From DAISIK01 sp036822055 (lineage in GTDB: Bacteria; Verrucomicrobiota; Verrucomicrobiia; Opitutales; Puniceicoccaceae): DNA of 64,000 bases. The stretch lies in contig DAISIK010000002.1 in assembly GCA_036822055.1 (NCBI GenBank), positions 1 through 64,000 of the forward strand, in the 5' to 3' direction. The translations under genes and the position numbers were made by a program. The notes below the pieces were generated by a model. That model was given only the letters and a program-made list of their open reading frames with translations. It was not told the DNA's origin and did no database searches. This document shows positions 8,312-16,745 of the stretch, piece by piece (the stretch's first letter is position 1; the number at the start of each line of letters is the position of its first letter).

Positions 8312-9322
8312 ATGGAAGACGTATTTGAAAATACTCTCGAGACCACCACCGAAAGCGTGGAGACTGCTGCCAGTGCGGTAGAAACCGCTGCCGATGCAGT
8401 CGATACCGCTGCAGGAGCTGTTGAAACCGCTGCCGAGGCCGCCGCTCCTACTCCCGAGGTGATCGATCCGACCAAGGAAATCACCGACCTCGTCGAACAG
8501 GTCAGCGCCATTGATTGGAACGCCGTCGGTATGCAGGCCCTCTCATTCGGCATCAAAATCGGTATTGCCCTACTCATCTTCTTCATCGGGAAGTTTATTG
8601 CCAAACGAATTGAGAAGATCATCAAGGCTGGCATGGCCAAAAAGGCAGTTGATCCCCTGCTCGCAAATTTCGTCTCGAGCATCGTCTTCTACCTCTTGAT
8701 GGCTCTCGTCGCCATCACTGCTCTCGGACAAGCCGGGGTGCCCGTTACCTCCTTTGTCGCCATCGTCGGTGCCGCCGGTCTGGCCGTCGGCCTGGCCCTC
8801 CAGGGCTCGTTGGCCAACTTCGCCAGCGGCGTCCTCATCATCCTCTTCCGCCCCTTTAATGAAGGTGATTTCATTACAGCCGGGGGAGAATCGGGCATCG
8901 TCGAAGCAGTCACCATTTTCACCACCGAACTGAAGAGTCCCGATGGTAAAAAAATCATCGTCCCCAATGGCTCCATCATGTCCGGCTCAATCACCAATGT
9001 GACCGCTCATCCCATCCGCCGCGTCGACATGACCTTCGGCATCGGCTACACGGACGACATTGACCTCGCACGGAAACTCATCTCCGAGATCCTCGAGCAA
9101 GATGAGCGGATCCTTGCCGATCCGGCCCCCGCCATTGCCCTCGCCGAACTCGCCGAGAGCAGCGTCAATCTTGTCGTTCGTCCATGGGTCGAAAAGGCCA
9201 ACTGGTGGCCCGTCTTCACCGAAACTCAGGAAAAGGTCAAAAAGGCCTTTGATGCCAACGGGATCTCCATCCCCTTCCCACAGAGAGACATCCACCTCTA
9301 CGAAAACAAGCCAATCGGCTGA
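8312..9322 (+). CDS. MscS-family mechanosensitive channel with N-terminal repeats
   Basis: This 336-residue protein has a small-conductance mechanosensitive channel core: TM segments at about 75-95 and 125-150, the pore-lining Gly/Ala helix VGAAGLAVGLALQGSLANFASG, then the beta domain (FNEGDFITAGGESGIVEAV) and the C-terminal alpha/beta domain. Residues 17-44 hold four near-identical 7-residue repeats of the form ETAA-x-AV, encoded by 21-base units at 8360-8443. The repeat is predicted to be helical or disordered and is not part of the MscS family. The channel releases solutes on osmotic downshock. A terminator follows directly. Confidence 0.92.
   Translation: MEDVFENTLETTTESVETAASAVETAADAVDTAAGAVETAAEAAAPTPEVIDPTKEITDLVEQVSAIDWNAVGMQALSFGIKIGIALLIFFIGKFIAKRIEKIIKAGMAKKAVDPLLANFVSSIVFYLLMALVAITALGQAGVPVTSFVAIVGAAGLAVGLALQGSLANFASGVLIILFRPFNEGDFITAGGESGIVEAVTIFTTELKSPDGKKIIVPNGSIMSGSITNVTAHPIRRVDMTFGIGYTDDIDLARKLISEILEQDERILADPAPAIALAELAESSVNLVVRPWVEKANWWPVFTETQEKVKKAFDANGISIPFPQRDIHLYENKPIG
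8360..8443 (+). repeat. Four 21-base coding repeats in the MscS gene
   Basis: Units at 8360-8380, 8381-8401, 8402-8422 and 8423-8443 encode ETAASAV, ETAADAV, DTAAGAV and ETAAEAA. The DNA units have drifted apart (mainly at third positions), so the repeat is old, not a fresh slippage product. Confidence 0.8.
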
Positions 9323-9350
9323 TTATCCCGACCTCTCCATTCCGGCAAAG

Positions 9351-9386
9351 GAGCCCCTCGCGTCCAACGTGTGGGGCTCTTTTTTT
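9351..9386 (+). terminator. Rho-independent terminator after the MscS gene
   Basis: GAGCCCC (9351-9357) pairs with GGGGCTC (9373-9379) and is followed by a run of seven T (9380-9386). It lies about 30 bases after the MscS stop and separates it from lpxA, which comes from the other strand. Confidence 0.85.
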
Positions 9387-9425
9387 CCCCTCGAAAATCC
9401 CCCTCCCGCGAGACCGACCCGCCCA

Positions 9426-10217
9426 TCAAGCAACCCCGCGCTTGCTACCTTCTATGAAACTGATTGCCCGCTGCCATCGCTCCGGATGTGCTGCTCGCGA
9501 AATTGCTTCTTCAAGCTTTCCCAAGGCCTGGGTTCGGTTGTGGCCATCCCTAAAGACAATACGGAAAATGTGCTGAATCTCTCCAATCTCCTCGGCACCA
9601 AATCCCCCCCGCTCCAAACCCACCCGGTTAACCATACGAATGGAGGCCGGATTCCCCTCACTGATCATGAACGGCATCAGGTCGTGGACCTGCTTCGACA
9701 TCGCCCCGAGCATCGCATACTCGCCGAGGCGGCAAAATTGATGAACTCCCGACCCCCAGCCGATGTTCACATGGTCCTCTACCACCACATGCCCACCCAG
9801 GGCAGAATGGCTACTCATGATCAAATGGTTGCCCACCCTGCAGTCATGGGCGATGTGGCTGTAGGCTAGAATCAGGTTGTCATTTCCCAGGACCGTATCC
9901 GCTCCATCCCCCGTCGCCTCGTGTACCGTCACATATTCCCTGAAGGTATTGCGGTCCCCGATTACCAAACCCGGCTCTCCCCCCTTAAACTTCATGTCGT
10001 GGGTCCTCCCGCCAACAAAAGCGTAAGGATAGACTAGATTGTCAGAGCCCATCCTTGTCTTCCCGCTCACCGTTGCATGGTGTTGGACGATGCATCCAGT
10101 CCCTATCTTTACCCCGCCTCCGATCCAGGCGTAGGCACCCACTTCAACCCCCGCTCCAAGCTCCGCCCGCGGATCAACAACTGCTGTTGGATGTATTCTA
10201 GGACTGTCGTCAGACAT
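9426..10217 (-). CDS. lpxA: UDP-N-acetylglucosamine acyltransferase
   Basis: LpxA transfers a 3-hydroxyacyl chain from ACP to UDP-GlcNAc, the first step of lipid A synthesis, in the cytosol. The 263-residue protein shows left-handed beta-helix hexapeptide repeats from the N-terminus (IHPTAVVDPRAELG, VEVGAYAWIG, VKIGTGCIV) and the catalytic His in AYSHIAHDCRVG. The helix continues through HVNIGWGSGVHQFCRLG, and a C-terminal helical domain follows. Length equals the family norm. It lies 36 bases downstream of the lpxC-fabZ fusion on the same strand, an arrangement seen in Bacteroidetes and some Verrucomicrobia. Confidence 0.96.
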   Translation of the reverse strand: MSDDSPRIHPTAVVDPRAELGAGVEVGAYAWIGGGVKIGTGCIVQHHATVSGKTRMGSDNLVYPYAFVGGRTHDMKFKGGEPGLVIGDRNTFREYVTVHEATGDGADTVLGNDNLILAYSHIAHDCRVGNHLIMSSHSALGGHVVVEDHVNIGWGSGVHQFCRLGEYAMLGAMSKQVHDLMPFMISEGNPASIRMVNRVGLERGGFGAEEIGEIQHIFRIVFRDGHNRTQALGKLEEAISRAAHPERWQRAISFIEGSKRGVA

Positions 10218-10253
10218 CCTCCCTACCTCCCCTCACCGTCCCAACCAGCCACC

Positions 10254-11588
10254 TCAAGGCTCACTCCCTCCATCAATCAGAGCAAACTTCAAGCTGGCCG
10301 ACGAAACTACTTTCTCTCCTACGATGCACTCGGCATCCGCCAGCCCGATCCGATTTCCCCTCGTCTTCAGAAGCTCAACCTTAATGATCAGTTGGTCTCC
10401 AGGCACCACCGCCTGCCGAAATTTGACCTTATCGCAACTCATGAAAAATGCGATCGCATTGGCAAGATTCTGCGAACGCAGGAGCAGAATACCTGCTGCC
10501 TGAGCCATAGCCTCAATCTGAAGAACCCCGGGCATCACTGGTCTTCCCGGAAAATGTCCCTGAAAATAATGTTCATTGATTGAGACGTTCTTAACCGCCA
10601 CGAGACGGTTGCGCTCTAAATCGATCACCTTATCAATCATCACGAACGGGTATCGGTGCGGCAGAATGTCGAGGATTCGCCGTATATCGAGTTCCTGCTC
10701 CTCTGATTCGAACTCTAGGCGTTTAATCAGCGGAGGAGGCACCGTCTTCGCCAGGGTCGCGGAAACCATCTTTTCCCGGATCGCCATCGTCAACTGGGCG
10801 TTCAGGGCATGGCCGGGACGAATGGCGATAATATGGGCATGCAATGGAACGCCCAACAAGGCAAGGTCTCCAATCACGTCTAGAATCTTGTGCCGCACAA
10901 ATTCGTCTTTGTACCGGAGCGGCTCCTTTGCGATGATCTTATCCCCCCGGATCACGATAGCGCTGTCAAGGCTGCCCCCCTGGATTTTCCCCAGCTTCAG
11001 TAACTCCTCGATGTCCTCGTAAATCGTGAAAGTCCGGGACTCAGCCAAACCTGAAGCGTAGGTCTCAGGGTCAATGTCGATGGTCAGGTTCTGGGTGTGA
11101 ATCCCGCGGTCGTCGCTCGATGTACAAGTAATCCTCAGCCCGTCGTGAGGGAGGGCAATCAGCGACCGGTCCCCCTCTGAAACTGAAATCGGCTCCATTA
11201 CCCGGTAGGGATTCCGCTTCTCGTCCTGCTCCACAATCCCACAGGCCTCGATCAGCTTGACGTACTCTTTAGCGCTGCCGTCAAAGATGGGGGGCTCGCT
11301 TGCATCCATCTCGATCAGGGCATTGTCAACACCCATCCCCGCCAAGGCGCTCAAGATGTGCTCGCAGGTGTGGACCTTCGCGTGCCCATCCGCAATGGTT
11401 GTACTGCGCACCACCTCGGTCACTAAGGCAACGTCCGCTTTCACTTCCGGCTTACCATACAAATCAGTCCGCCGAAAAATGTAACCACTCCCGGCCGGAG
11501 CCGGTTTGAGCGTCAGCGTAACCTCCTCTCCCGTATGAAGAGACTTACCGGAAACAGATGCTTCCGTCTGAATACTGCGTTGGTTCAT
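10254..11588 (-). CDS. lpxC/fabZ: LpxC-FabZ fusion (UDP-acyl-GlcNAc deacetylase / hydroxyacyl-ACP dehydratase)
   Basis: This 444-residue protein joins two lipid enzymes. Residues 1 to about 285 are LpxC, the zinc deacetylase committing to lipid A; visible residues are Glu76-His77 in CEHILSALAGMG, His233 and Asp237 in RHKILDVIGDL, and His260 in RPGHALN. Residues about 300-444 are FabZ, a hot-dog dehydratase, with His345 in GHFPGRPVMPG and Glu359 in LQIEAMAQAAG. Both active sites look intact. The fusion places two users of 3-hydroxyacyl-ACP on one chain and is known mainly from Bacteroidetes and some PVC bacteria. lpxA follows on the same strand. Confidence 0.96.
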   Translation of the reverse strand: MNQRSIQTEASVSGKSLHTGEEVTLTLKPAPAGSGYIFRRTDLYGKPEVKADVALVTEVVRSTTIADGHAKVHTCEHILSALAGMGVDNALIEMDASEPPIFDGSAKEYVKLIEACGIVEQDEKRNPYRVMEPISVSEGDRSLIALPHDGLRITCTSSDDRGIHTQNLTIDIDPETYASGLAESRTFTIYEDIEELLKLGKIQGGSLDSAIVIRGDKIIAKEPLRYKDEFVRHKILDVIGDLALLGVPLHAHIIAIRPGHALNAQLTMAIREKMVSATLAKTVPPPLIKRLEFESEEQELDIRRILDILPHRYPFVMIDKVIDLERNRLVAVKNVSINEHYFQGHFPGRPVMPGVLQIEAMAQAAGILLLRSQNLANAIAFFMSCDKVKFRQAVVPGDQLIIKVELLKTRGNRIGLADAECIVGEKVVSSASLKFALIDGGSEP

Positions 11589-11715
11589 GGATGGGGAGGA
11601 CTCGCTCCAAGCGATGATCCAGATAAAAAACGTGAACGCTTTGGCTTTGTAAAGCGTCTACTTATCTTGCTCAGCTTCCCATGGGGTGTTTTCAATTCCC
11701 TCTCGCAACTCTCCG

Positions 11716-12789
11716 ATGGAATCCACCTCCCAGCTCCGGCCCTCCCCAGCGCCCACCGCTCTCGCACCCATGCAGAACGTTACCGACCTCGCCTTCATGC
11801 AGGTCGTCAGCCAACTTGGAGGCCCGCCCGACTATTTTTTCACCGAGTATTTCAGCGTTCACTGCCACACTCATCTCGATCCCGCCATCCTCCGCTCAAT
11901 CACCGAGAACCAAACTGGACAACCCGTTTACGCTCAAATCCTGGGTAACCAATTTGCCTTCCTCCAAGAGGCTGCCATCCGCCTCCTCCAATATCCCGTG
12001 GCCGGAATCGACCTGAACCTCGGCTGCCCCGCCCCAAAAGTCTATAAACGCAACGCAGGCGGCGGTCTCCTCCGCCATCCCGGGGAAACCATCGAAATGG
12101 TCGCCCGGCTTCGAGATACTATCCCAGGCTCCTTTTCGGTGAAAATGCGCACCGGGTTCGAACACACCGACCACTTTTCCCAATTGCTCGAGGCCTTCTC
12201 TAAGCTTGGTCTCGACTTCCTCACCGTCCACGGGCGCACTGTGGCAGACGGCTACCGGGCACCCGTCCGCTACGATCTGATCCGTCAAGCGGTCGAGGCC
12301 ATGCCATGCCCTGTCTACGCTAATGGGAACATTTCCTCCGCCTCCCGTGCCCGAGAAATCCTTCAGAAAACCGGAGCCTATGGCCTGATGATCGGGCGCG
12401 CCGCTATCCGCAACCCCTGGATCTTTCGCCAAATCCGGGAAGACCTCTCTGGCATCACTCCCTTCGCTCCCACGCTCGAGGATGTCTTCACCTACATCGA
12501 ACTCTTGCACCAGGCCAAAAGCCTGCCCGAAGTCCCCGAAATCCACCGGATCGCCCATCTTAAGCGGTACCTCGTTTTCATCGGCGAGGGGGTCGATCCA
12601 GAGGGGGCCTTTCTCAACGCCATTCGCCGCGCCCGTACCCGCGAGGATTGCTTCTCCATTTGCGAAACCTGGCTCAAGGCTGCCGACCGACGTCACCTTT
12701 TCTTTCCTCCCGAGCCGTTTGAGGGGGTCATCGCCCGACCCAACCAGGAAGGTCCCGTCCCCAACTCCTGCTCCGCTCACGTCCCTTAA
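11716..12789 (+). CDS. tRNA-dihydrouridine synthase
   Basis: This 357-residue FMN enzyme reduces uridine to dihydrouridine in tRNA. It shows the Dus start ALAPMQNVTDLAF, the catalytic block DLNLGCPAPKVYKRNAGGG with Cys104, a VKMRTGF segment, FLTVHGRT, and the FMN phosphate site YGLMIGRAAIRNPW. I chose the ATG at 11716; an upstream GTG at 11686 would add ten residues. The stop codon (12787-12789) interlocks with the stop of birA on the other strand (12786-12788). Which Dus subfamily it is cannot be decided by eye. Confidence 0.9.
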   Translation: MESTSQLRPSPAPTALAPMQNVTDLAFMQVVSQLGGPPDYFFTEYFSVHCHTHLDPAILRSITENQTGQPVYAQILGNQFAFLQEAAIRLLQYPVAGIDLNLGCPAPKVYKRNAGGGLLRHPGETIEMVARLRDTIPGSFSVKMRTGFEHTDHFSQLLEAFSKLGLDFLTVHGRTVADGYRAPVRYDLIRQAVEAMPCPVYANGNISSASRAREILQKTGAYGLMIGRAAIRNPWIFRQIREDLSGITPFAPTLEDVFTYIELLHQAKSLPEVPEIHRIAHLKRYLVFIGEGVDPEGAFLNAIRRARTREDCFSICETWLKAADRRHLFFPPEPFEGVIARPNQEGPVPNSCSAHVP

Positions 12790-13823
12790 ATATCCTTCAC
12801 GGAATCTCCACCCCCGGCCAAACCGGTTTTGAGCGTCGCCTCGCCCGCCTGGATCATCCGCAATCTTCCATCGCTCGCCCGCACCAGAAGCTCTCCACCC
12901 GGACCGATTCCCTCGGCCATTCCCTCGATCCGTTCCCCCATAAAATCAACTTCCACACACTTTCCGCGCAGGATGTCCCTCTCCGGCCACTCGCGCGCGA
13001 ATACTCGTTCAAAGTTTCCGTCCAGATAAGCTCGAAAAGCCCTTCCCAGACCGTCCAACAATCCCGCCGCTACCCGATTTGGATCCCGGGGCTTGCCGGA
13101 GATCTGCCGCAGGGAGGTCGTTCTACGATCTTTGACTGCCATCAAATCCTCCGCATCTGCATTGATGTTTACCCCAATTCCCAGCACCACCTGCAACACA
13201 GTCTCGGAATCAACTTTCGCCTCCGTTAGGATACCCCCAACCTTTGCCCCCTCAAACAAGAGGTCATTGGGCCATTTCAAGTCCAACCGCACCGCGACAC
13301 ACCGCTCCAGCTCCATCGCAGCCGCCAAACCCATCCAAAGCGTAAAGCGCCCCATTCTTGAAGGAGCAATCAACGGCCGAAAACCAAGCGATAGGTAAAG
13401 ATTGCCCCTCGCTCCGCTCTCCCAGCGTCTTCCCCGGCGCCCCCGTCCCGCCGTTTGGATTCCTGCCAGGAGGCCCACCACCGACCCTTCCGCAACCTTT
13501 CCCAGCAATGGCCCGATCGCGTCATTGGTGCTTCCAGTTTCTTCCAAATAAAAGATCTGGTCGGCTTCAAAATCTGCCACCATCGCCTTCACTGCCGCCA
13601 GATCAATCCAGCCTGGCCACCCATTCAGCCGATACCCCAGCCGATGCCGTCCCTCGATCAAGTAGCCGCGGCCCCGCATCGCTCGGATCCGATTCAAAAC
13701 CGTGACTCTGCTCACCCCGCAGGCTTCTGCCAGCGCTTCCCCGGACACAAAGGTCCCCTCCCCGACTGCCAGCCACTCGCGGAGCAGCTGCGGCTCAATT
13801 GCTTCACTTCCCTTCCTGCCCAT
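12786..13823 (-). CDS. birA: Bifunctional biotin ligase/repressor
   Basis: The protein has about 345 residues. It attaches biotin to the carrier of acetyl-CoA carboxylase, and in the two-domain form also acts as a biotin operon repressor. Residues 1-65 form a winged helix (FVSGEALAEACGVSRVTVLNRI). The catalytic domain shows ETGSTND, the adenylate-binding GRGRRGRRW loop, LKWPNDLLF, and VVLGIGVNIN. I chose the ATG at 13823, preceded by AAAGGAG and only 14 bases after the nadC stop, over an upstream ATG at 13871 inside nadC. It is the last gene of a packed minus-strand run. Confidence 0.93.
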   Translation of the reverse strand: MGRKGSEAIEPQLLREWLAVGEGTFVSGEALAEACGVSRVTVLNRIRAMRGRGYLIEGRHRLGYRLNGWPGWIDLAAVKAMVADFEADQIFYLEETGSTNDAIGPLLGKVAEGSVVGLLAGIQTAGRGRRGRRWESGARGNLYLSLGFRPLIAPSRMGRFTLWMGLAAAMELERCVAVRLDLKWPNDLLFEGAKVGGILTEAKVDSETVLQVVLGIGVNINADAEDLMAVKDRRTTSLRQISGKPRDPNRVAAGLLDGLGRAFRAYLDGNFERVFAREWPERDILRGKCVEVDFMGERIEGMAEGIGPGGELLVRASDGRLRMIQAGEATLKTGLAGGGDSVKDI

Positions 13824-13837
13824 CCCCGCCCACTCCT

Positions 13838-14749
13838 TTAGCCTGCAAAATCCATCCCGATGTCCACCCATCGGGCACGGTGGATCGGTGCGCCGGTCGA
13901 AATAAAATCAAGCCCCATTCCAGCCAGAGAAGCCAGGCGCTCCAGGACTATCCCTCCGCTCGCCTCGGTTAAACAGCGACCTCCACACTCTGCTACTGCC
14001 CACTCAATCTGTTCGTTCCGGAAATTGTCGAAGAGCACCACTTCAGCTCCCGCCTCAATTACGGCCGCCAATTGGCCCGGGCTGTCGATCTCCACCTCTA
14101 CCGGTACTCCCGGGTTCTGCCTCTTAACCTCGAGTATCAAATCCCTCAGCCCATCCCCGGTCACCTTGCCACTCCCCGCCAGATGGTTGTCCTTTAACAT
14201 CACCCGATCCCAAAGACCAAAGCGATGGTTGTAGCCGCCGCCACAGGCAAAGGCCCATTTCGCAAGGAAGCGGTAGGCCGGTGGGGTTTTTCTTGTATCA
14301 AGAAGCTTGGTACGACTATCCCCTAACTCAAGGACATAACGGCGCGTAAGCGTAGCGATTCCCGAGAGGAGCTGCAAAAAATTGAGGAGCACTCGCTCCG
14401 CTCCCAACAAGCCTCCTCCCGATCCCCGCAAAACCGCGAGGGGAGTACCCGCTTGCACAGCTTCACCATCTCCCCGCAAAACCTCAGATTCTCCCGCCCA
14501 TCCATAGGCCTCCAGAATGATCGGCAGCAAGCCCAGACCACAAACTACCATCGGCTCGCGCGCCCGGATTTCGTAGTCTCCGAGACTTGTCGGTGAAAGA
14601 GCAGAGGCGCTCAGGTCTATCCCCTCCCCTCGTTTCCTTCCCCGCAATCCGTAGCCACTCAGATCTTCATCGCGAGCCAGGCAGATCAACTCCTGGATCA
14701 CGCCACCATCGAGATCCTCGAAGCACAATTGGCGAACGTAAGGATCCAT
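13838..14749 (-). CDS. nadC: Nicotinate-nucleotide diphosphorylase (carboxylating)
   Basis: NadC makes nicotinate mononucleotide from quinolinate and PRPP in NAD synthesis. The protein has about 303 residues, the usual size. It shows LLNFLQLLSGIATLTRRYV, the KLLDTRKTPPAYRFLAKWAFACGGGYNHRFGLWDRVMLKDNH region (Arg and Lys residues bind quinolinate and PRPP), VEVEIDSPGQL, and LFDNF. The ATG at 14749 shares a base with the stop of the CorA-like gene (TAATG), which argues for that start and coupled translation. nadA and nadB are not in the window. Confidence 0.94.
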   Translation of the reverse strand: MDPYVRQLCFEDLDGGVIQELICLARDEDLSGYGLRGRKRGEGIDLSASALSPTSLGDYEIRAREPMVVCGLGLLPIILEAYGWAGESEVLRGDGEAVQAGTPLAVLRGSGGGLLGAERVLLNFLQLLSGIATLTRRYVLELGDSRTKLLDTRKTPPAYRFLAKWAFACGGGYNHRFGLWDRVMLKDNHLAGSGKVTGDGLRDLILEVKRQNPGVPVEVEIDSPGQLAAVIEAGAEVVLFDNFRNEQIEWAVAECGGRCLTEASGGIVLERLASLAGMGLDFISTGAPIHRARWVDIGMDFAG

Positions 14750-15480
14750 TAGATACGCAGCCGGACCCAAAGCGCCACCGCCAGACTCCCCCCAAAACCA
14801 ACCAGCACCACCGTCCAGAAATTGATCACCGCCTCACCATCAAACCCCGATGAAAAATTCATCCCAAAAGCTGAAGTAATCGCTGTTATCGGCAGGAAGA
14901 TTCCGACCAGCGTATTCAAAAAGTCACTCCTCCGCTCCAACTTCCTCGACGCATCCGCCTGCGCCCTCGCAATCTCGCTCTGTTCGATCCCGATGTCGGC
15001 AGCCAGGTCCGACTCCAAAAGCTCCAACCGGCGCATCAACTCATGGCTCAACTCGTTTGCCACTCGAAAGGGAGCCTTCTTCCCCAGATGGGTATGGGCT
15101 TCTTCAATCACCCGCGCCGCATTCCGCAGAGCCCGCGCCAGGGGAAACAATGCCCTGCGAAACTCAAACAGCTCATCCAGCATCAGCTCGTCCTCCAGTT
15201 GCTCCTCGAATTGAGCCATCCTCTCTCCATATTCCTCCATGGCCGCCTCCAAAGAAAGATCTCCCGGAAATTTCTCAACCGGTCCGTCCCCCTGAGCATA
15301 GCGAACCAAAGAAACCCGGTCATGAGCATCTCCCAGCTCGGGGACCCGGTGGATGACCAAAATCCAGCCGTCTGAAAACCTCTCGAATCGCTGTCTTTTC
15401 GACGTCGCCCCGAGCTTCTCCCGCACAAATTCAGGCACCTCTGCCGGGGTGCCACTCATCCCTTCACCCGATGAACTCAT
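14749..15480 (-). CDS. CorA-like divalent cation channel, short form
   Basis: This 243-residue membrane protein ends like CorA: a long coiled helix (about 90-180), then LNTLVGIFLPITAITSAFGMNFSS with the selectivity-filter GMN, then a second membrane segment. CorA is usually about 315 residues; the N-terminal alpha/beta domain is much reduced here. It probably carries Mg2+ or another divalent ion. The ATG overlaps the stop of the upstream small membrane gene (ATGA). A second in-frame ATG seven codons later (15459) sits in an identical 15-base context, so the true start is ambiguous. Confidence 0.8.
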   Translation of the reverse strand: MSSSGEGMSGTPAEVPEFVREKLGATSKRQRFERFSDGWILVIHRVPELGDAHDRVSLVRYAQGDGPVEKFPGDLSLEAAMEEYGERMAQFEEQLEDELMLDELFEFRRALFPLARALRNAARVIEEAHTHLGKKAPFRVANELSHELMRRLELLESDLAADIGIEQSEIARAQADASRKLERRSDFLNTLVGIFLPITAITSAFGMNFSSGFDGEAVINFWTVVLVGFGGSLAVALWVRLRI

Positions 15481-15489
15481 CCCTTCACC
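15454..15489. repeat. 15-base direct repeat at the CorA-like start
   Basis: ACTCATCCCTTCACC occurs at 15454-15468 and again at 15475-15489, exactly 21 bases apart. On the minus strand each copy reads GGTGAAGGGATGAGT, giving two equivalent in-frame starts each preceded by GAAGGG. Confidence 0.8.
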
Positions 15490-15608
15490 AAACCGTGAAT
15501 TCCCACCACGATGAGCACCGCCGCGATGGCCACCGCCACCAGCTCAGGGAATACGAGAATCAAAATCCCCGCCACAATCGACCCGACATTGAGATATTGG
15601 TATTTCAT
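15477..15608 (-). CDS. Small DUF3096-like membrane protein
   Basis: This 43-residue protein is almost entirely hydrophobic: MKYQYLNVGSIVAGILILVF, then PELVAVAIAAVLIVVGIHG. The two short helices with AGILILVFP and a VLIVVGI tail match the DUF3096 family of tiny membrane proteins. Its stop overlaps the ATG of the CorA-like gene (ATGA), so the two are coupled. It may be an accessory of the cation channel, which is inference from position only. Confidence 0.7.
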   Translation of the reverse strand: MKYQYLNVGSIVAGILILVFPELVAVAIAAVLIVVGIHGLVKG

Positions 15609-15645
15609 CCTCAATTCCTAATCCCCTCCCGTCTCCCAATCAAGG

Positions 15646-16524
15646 TCAACCCTGCTGCCTTGAGCGGGCTCTCAGTCCATCCCAAACTGCCAGAAACTTT
15701 TTCAAATGGTCTTTGCCCCCGGCAATCTCTTCCTCGATCAAACGCCGAACCAAAAACTCTTCGGCTGCATAGCTCTCCCGGGTCAGCAGACCGATAAAAT
15801 GAGCCATCCGTGCCCACAACAAATGCGTCGTCAAAACATCAAACTCGTTGTAAGCCACCACCTCTTCAAGCCTTCCTTGTATCCACATTTCAGGTACGCT
15901 TACTCCGCTCACCTCCACTTTCCCCGGGATGCCACTGAGAACTGCCGCCTCGTGGAGCGAGGGCATCTGTCGAAAACGCCCCAATAAGAGCGCCAAATCG
16001 ATTGATGCCTCACTGGTTGCCGCAAAATAATCCATCCCGAGCCAGGGTTTTTCCGGCCGTTCAGCCAGCCCCTCGCTGAAAAGCCCGTGAACAATGGAGC
16101 GCTGGACAACGATCGGCAGATCCGCCTCCTGGGAGTTAAATCCGACCAATTGCGGATTCTTGCGCCCCACCGCCTTCAGAAAGTTCCGTAGAATCGAGAC
16201 CTCCGCCGCCTGTTCAGGGTTGGTAGGATCCCGCGGCAAGGTAATCAACTTCAGCACAACCCCACCGTCTTCTCCGACCTCCCGGTACACCCCGCAGATC
16301 GAAACGATACGGCAAAGAATCGTCTTCAGGTAGGGCTGGGGATTCGCCGGAGTGGCTCCGTACCGGCTCCAGAGAGCGTTCCATCCCTGCTGAATCGATT
16401 TTGGATCATCGCCCTCCGGTGCCCCTACCAATCTTCGTGCCGCCTCAGGGTCAGGAATCCATTCGATGTCAAAACTGAGCAGGGAGGAATGAATCGATCG
16501 GAACATTCTGTCATCCAACCCCAT
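15646..16524 (-). CDS. PolB-like 3'-5' exonuclease
   Basis: This 292-residue protein is a stand-alone DEDD exonuclease related to the proofreading domain of B-family polymerases (DNA_pol_B_exo2). ExoI is seen in LSFDIEWIPD (Asp and Glu bind metal), ExoII in LVGFNSQEADLPIV, and ExoIII in VVAYNEFDVLTTHLLW. It should degrade DNA from the 3' end, but its cellular role is not known. A second ATG at 16506 gives a six-residue shorter protein and is equally plausible. It is divergent from the glycosyltransferase gene. Confidence 0.85.
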   Translation of the reverse strand: MGLDDRMFRSIHSSLLSFDIEWIPDPEAARRLVGAPEGDDPKSIQQGWNALWSRYGATPANPQPYLKTILCRIVSICGVYREVGEDGGVVLKLITLPRDPTNPEQAAEVSILRNFLKAVGRKNPQLVGFNSQEADLPIVVQRSIVHGLFSEGLAERPEKPWLGMDYFAATSEASIDLALLLGRFRQMPSLHEAAVLSGIPGKVEVSGVSVPEMWIQGRLEEVVAYNEFDVLTTHLLWARMAHFIGLLTRESYAAEEFLVRRLIEEEIAGGKDHLKKFLAVWDGLRARSRQQG

Positions 16525-16745
16525 CTCAATGTTACCGTCGAGTTCAAGCTTGGGGGGGTCCCCCCTTTATCCGCATCACTTTCCATTGAATTCGGCTATC
16601 CGCTTGACGCTCACCGCCTCTCTTCAATCGTTGTCCTGTCTATGGTACCGCTTCAACCAGCCATCTCCTGTGCTTCGTCAGCCCTACCACTCCACCCCGC
16701 TCCTCTCTCCAGATCCTTCACCTCAAAACCCTCCCGCGTTGCCAG

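Noticed and set aside
9060..9869. 269-codon plus-strand frame across the end of the MscS gene and antisense to lpxA
   Set aside because: It crosses a clear terminator and two well-supported genes; the translation is Ser/Pro-rich shadow.
11896..12780. 294-codon minus-strand frame opposite the dihydrouridine synthase
   Set aside because: Antisense shadow; the plus-strand gene has all family motifs.
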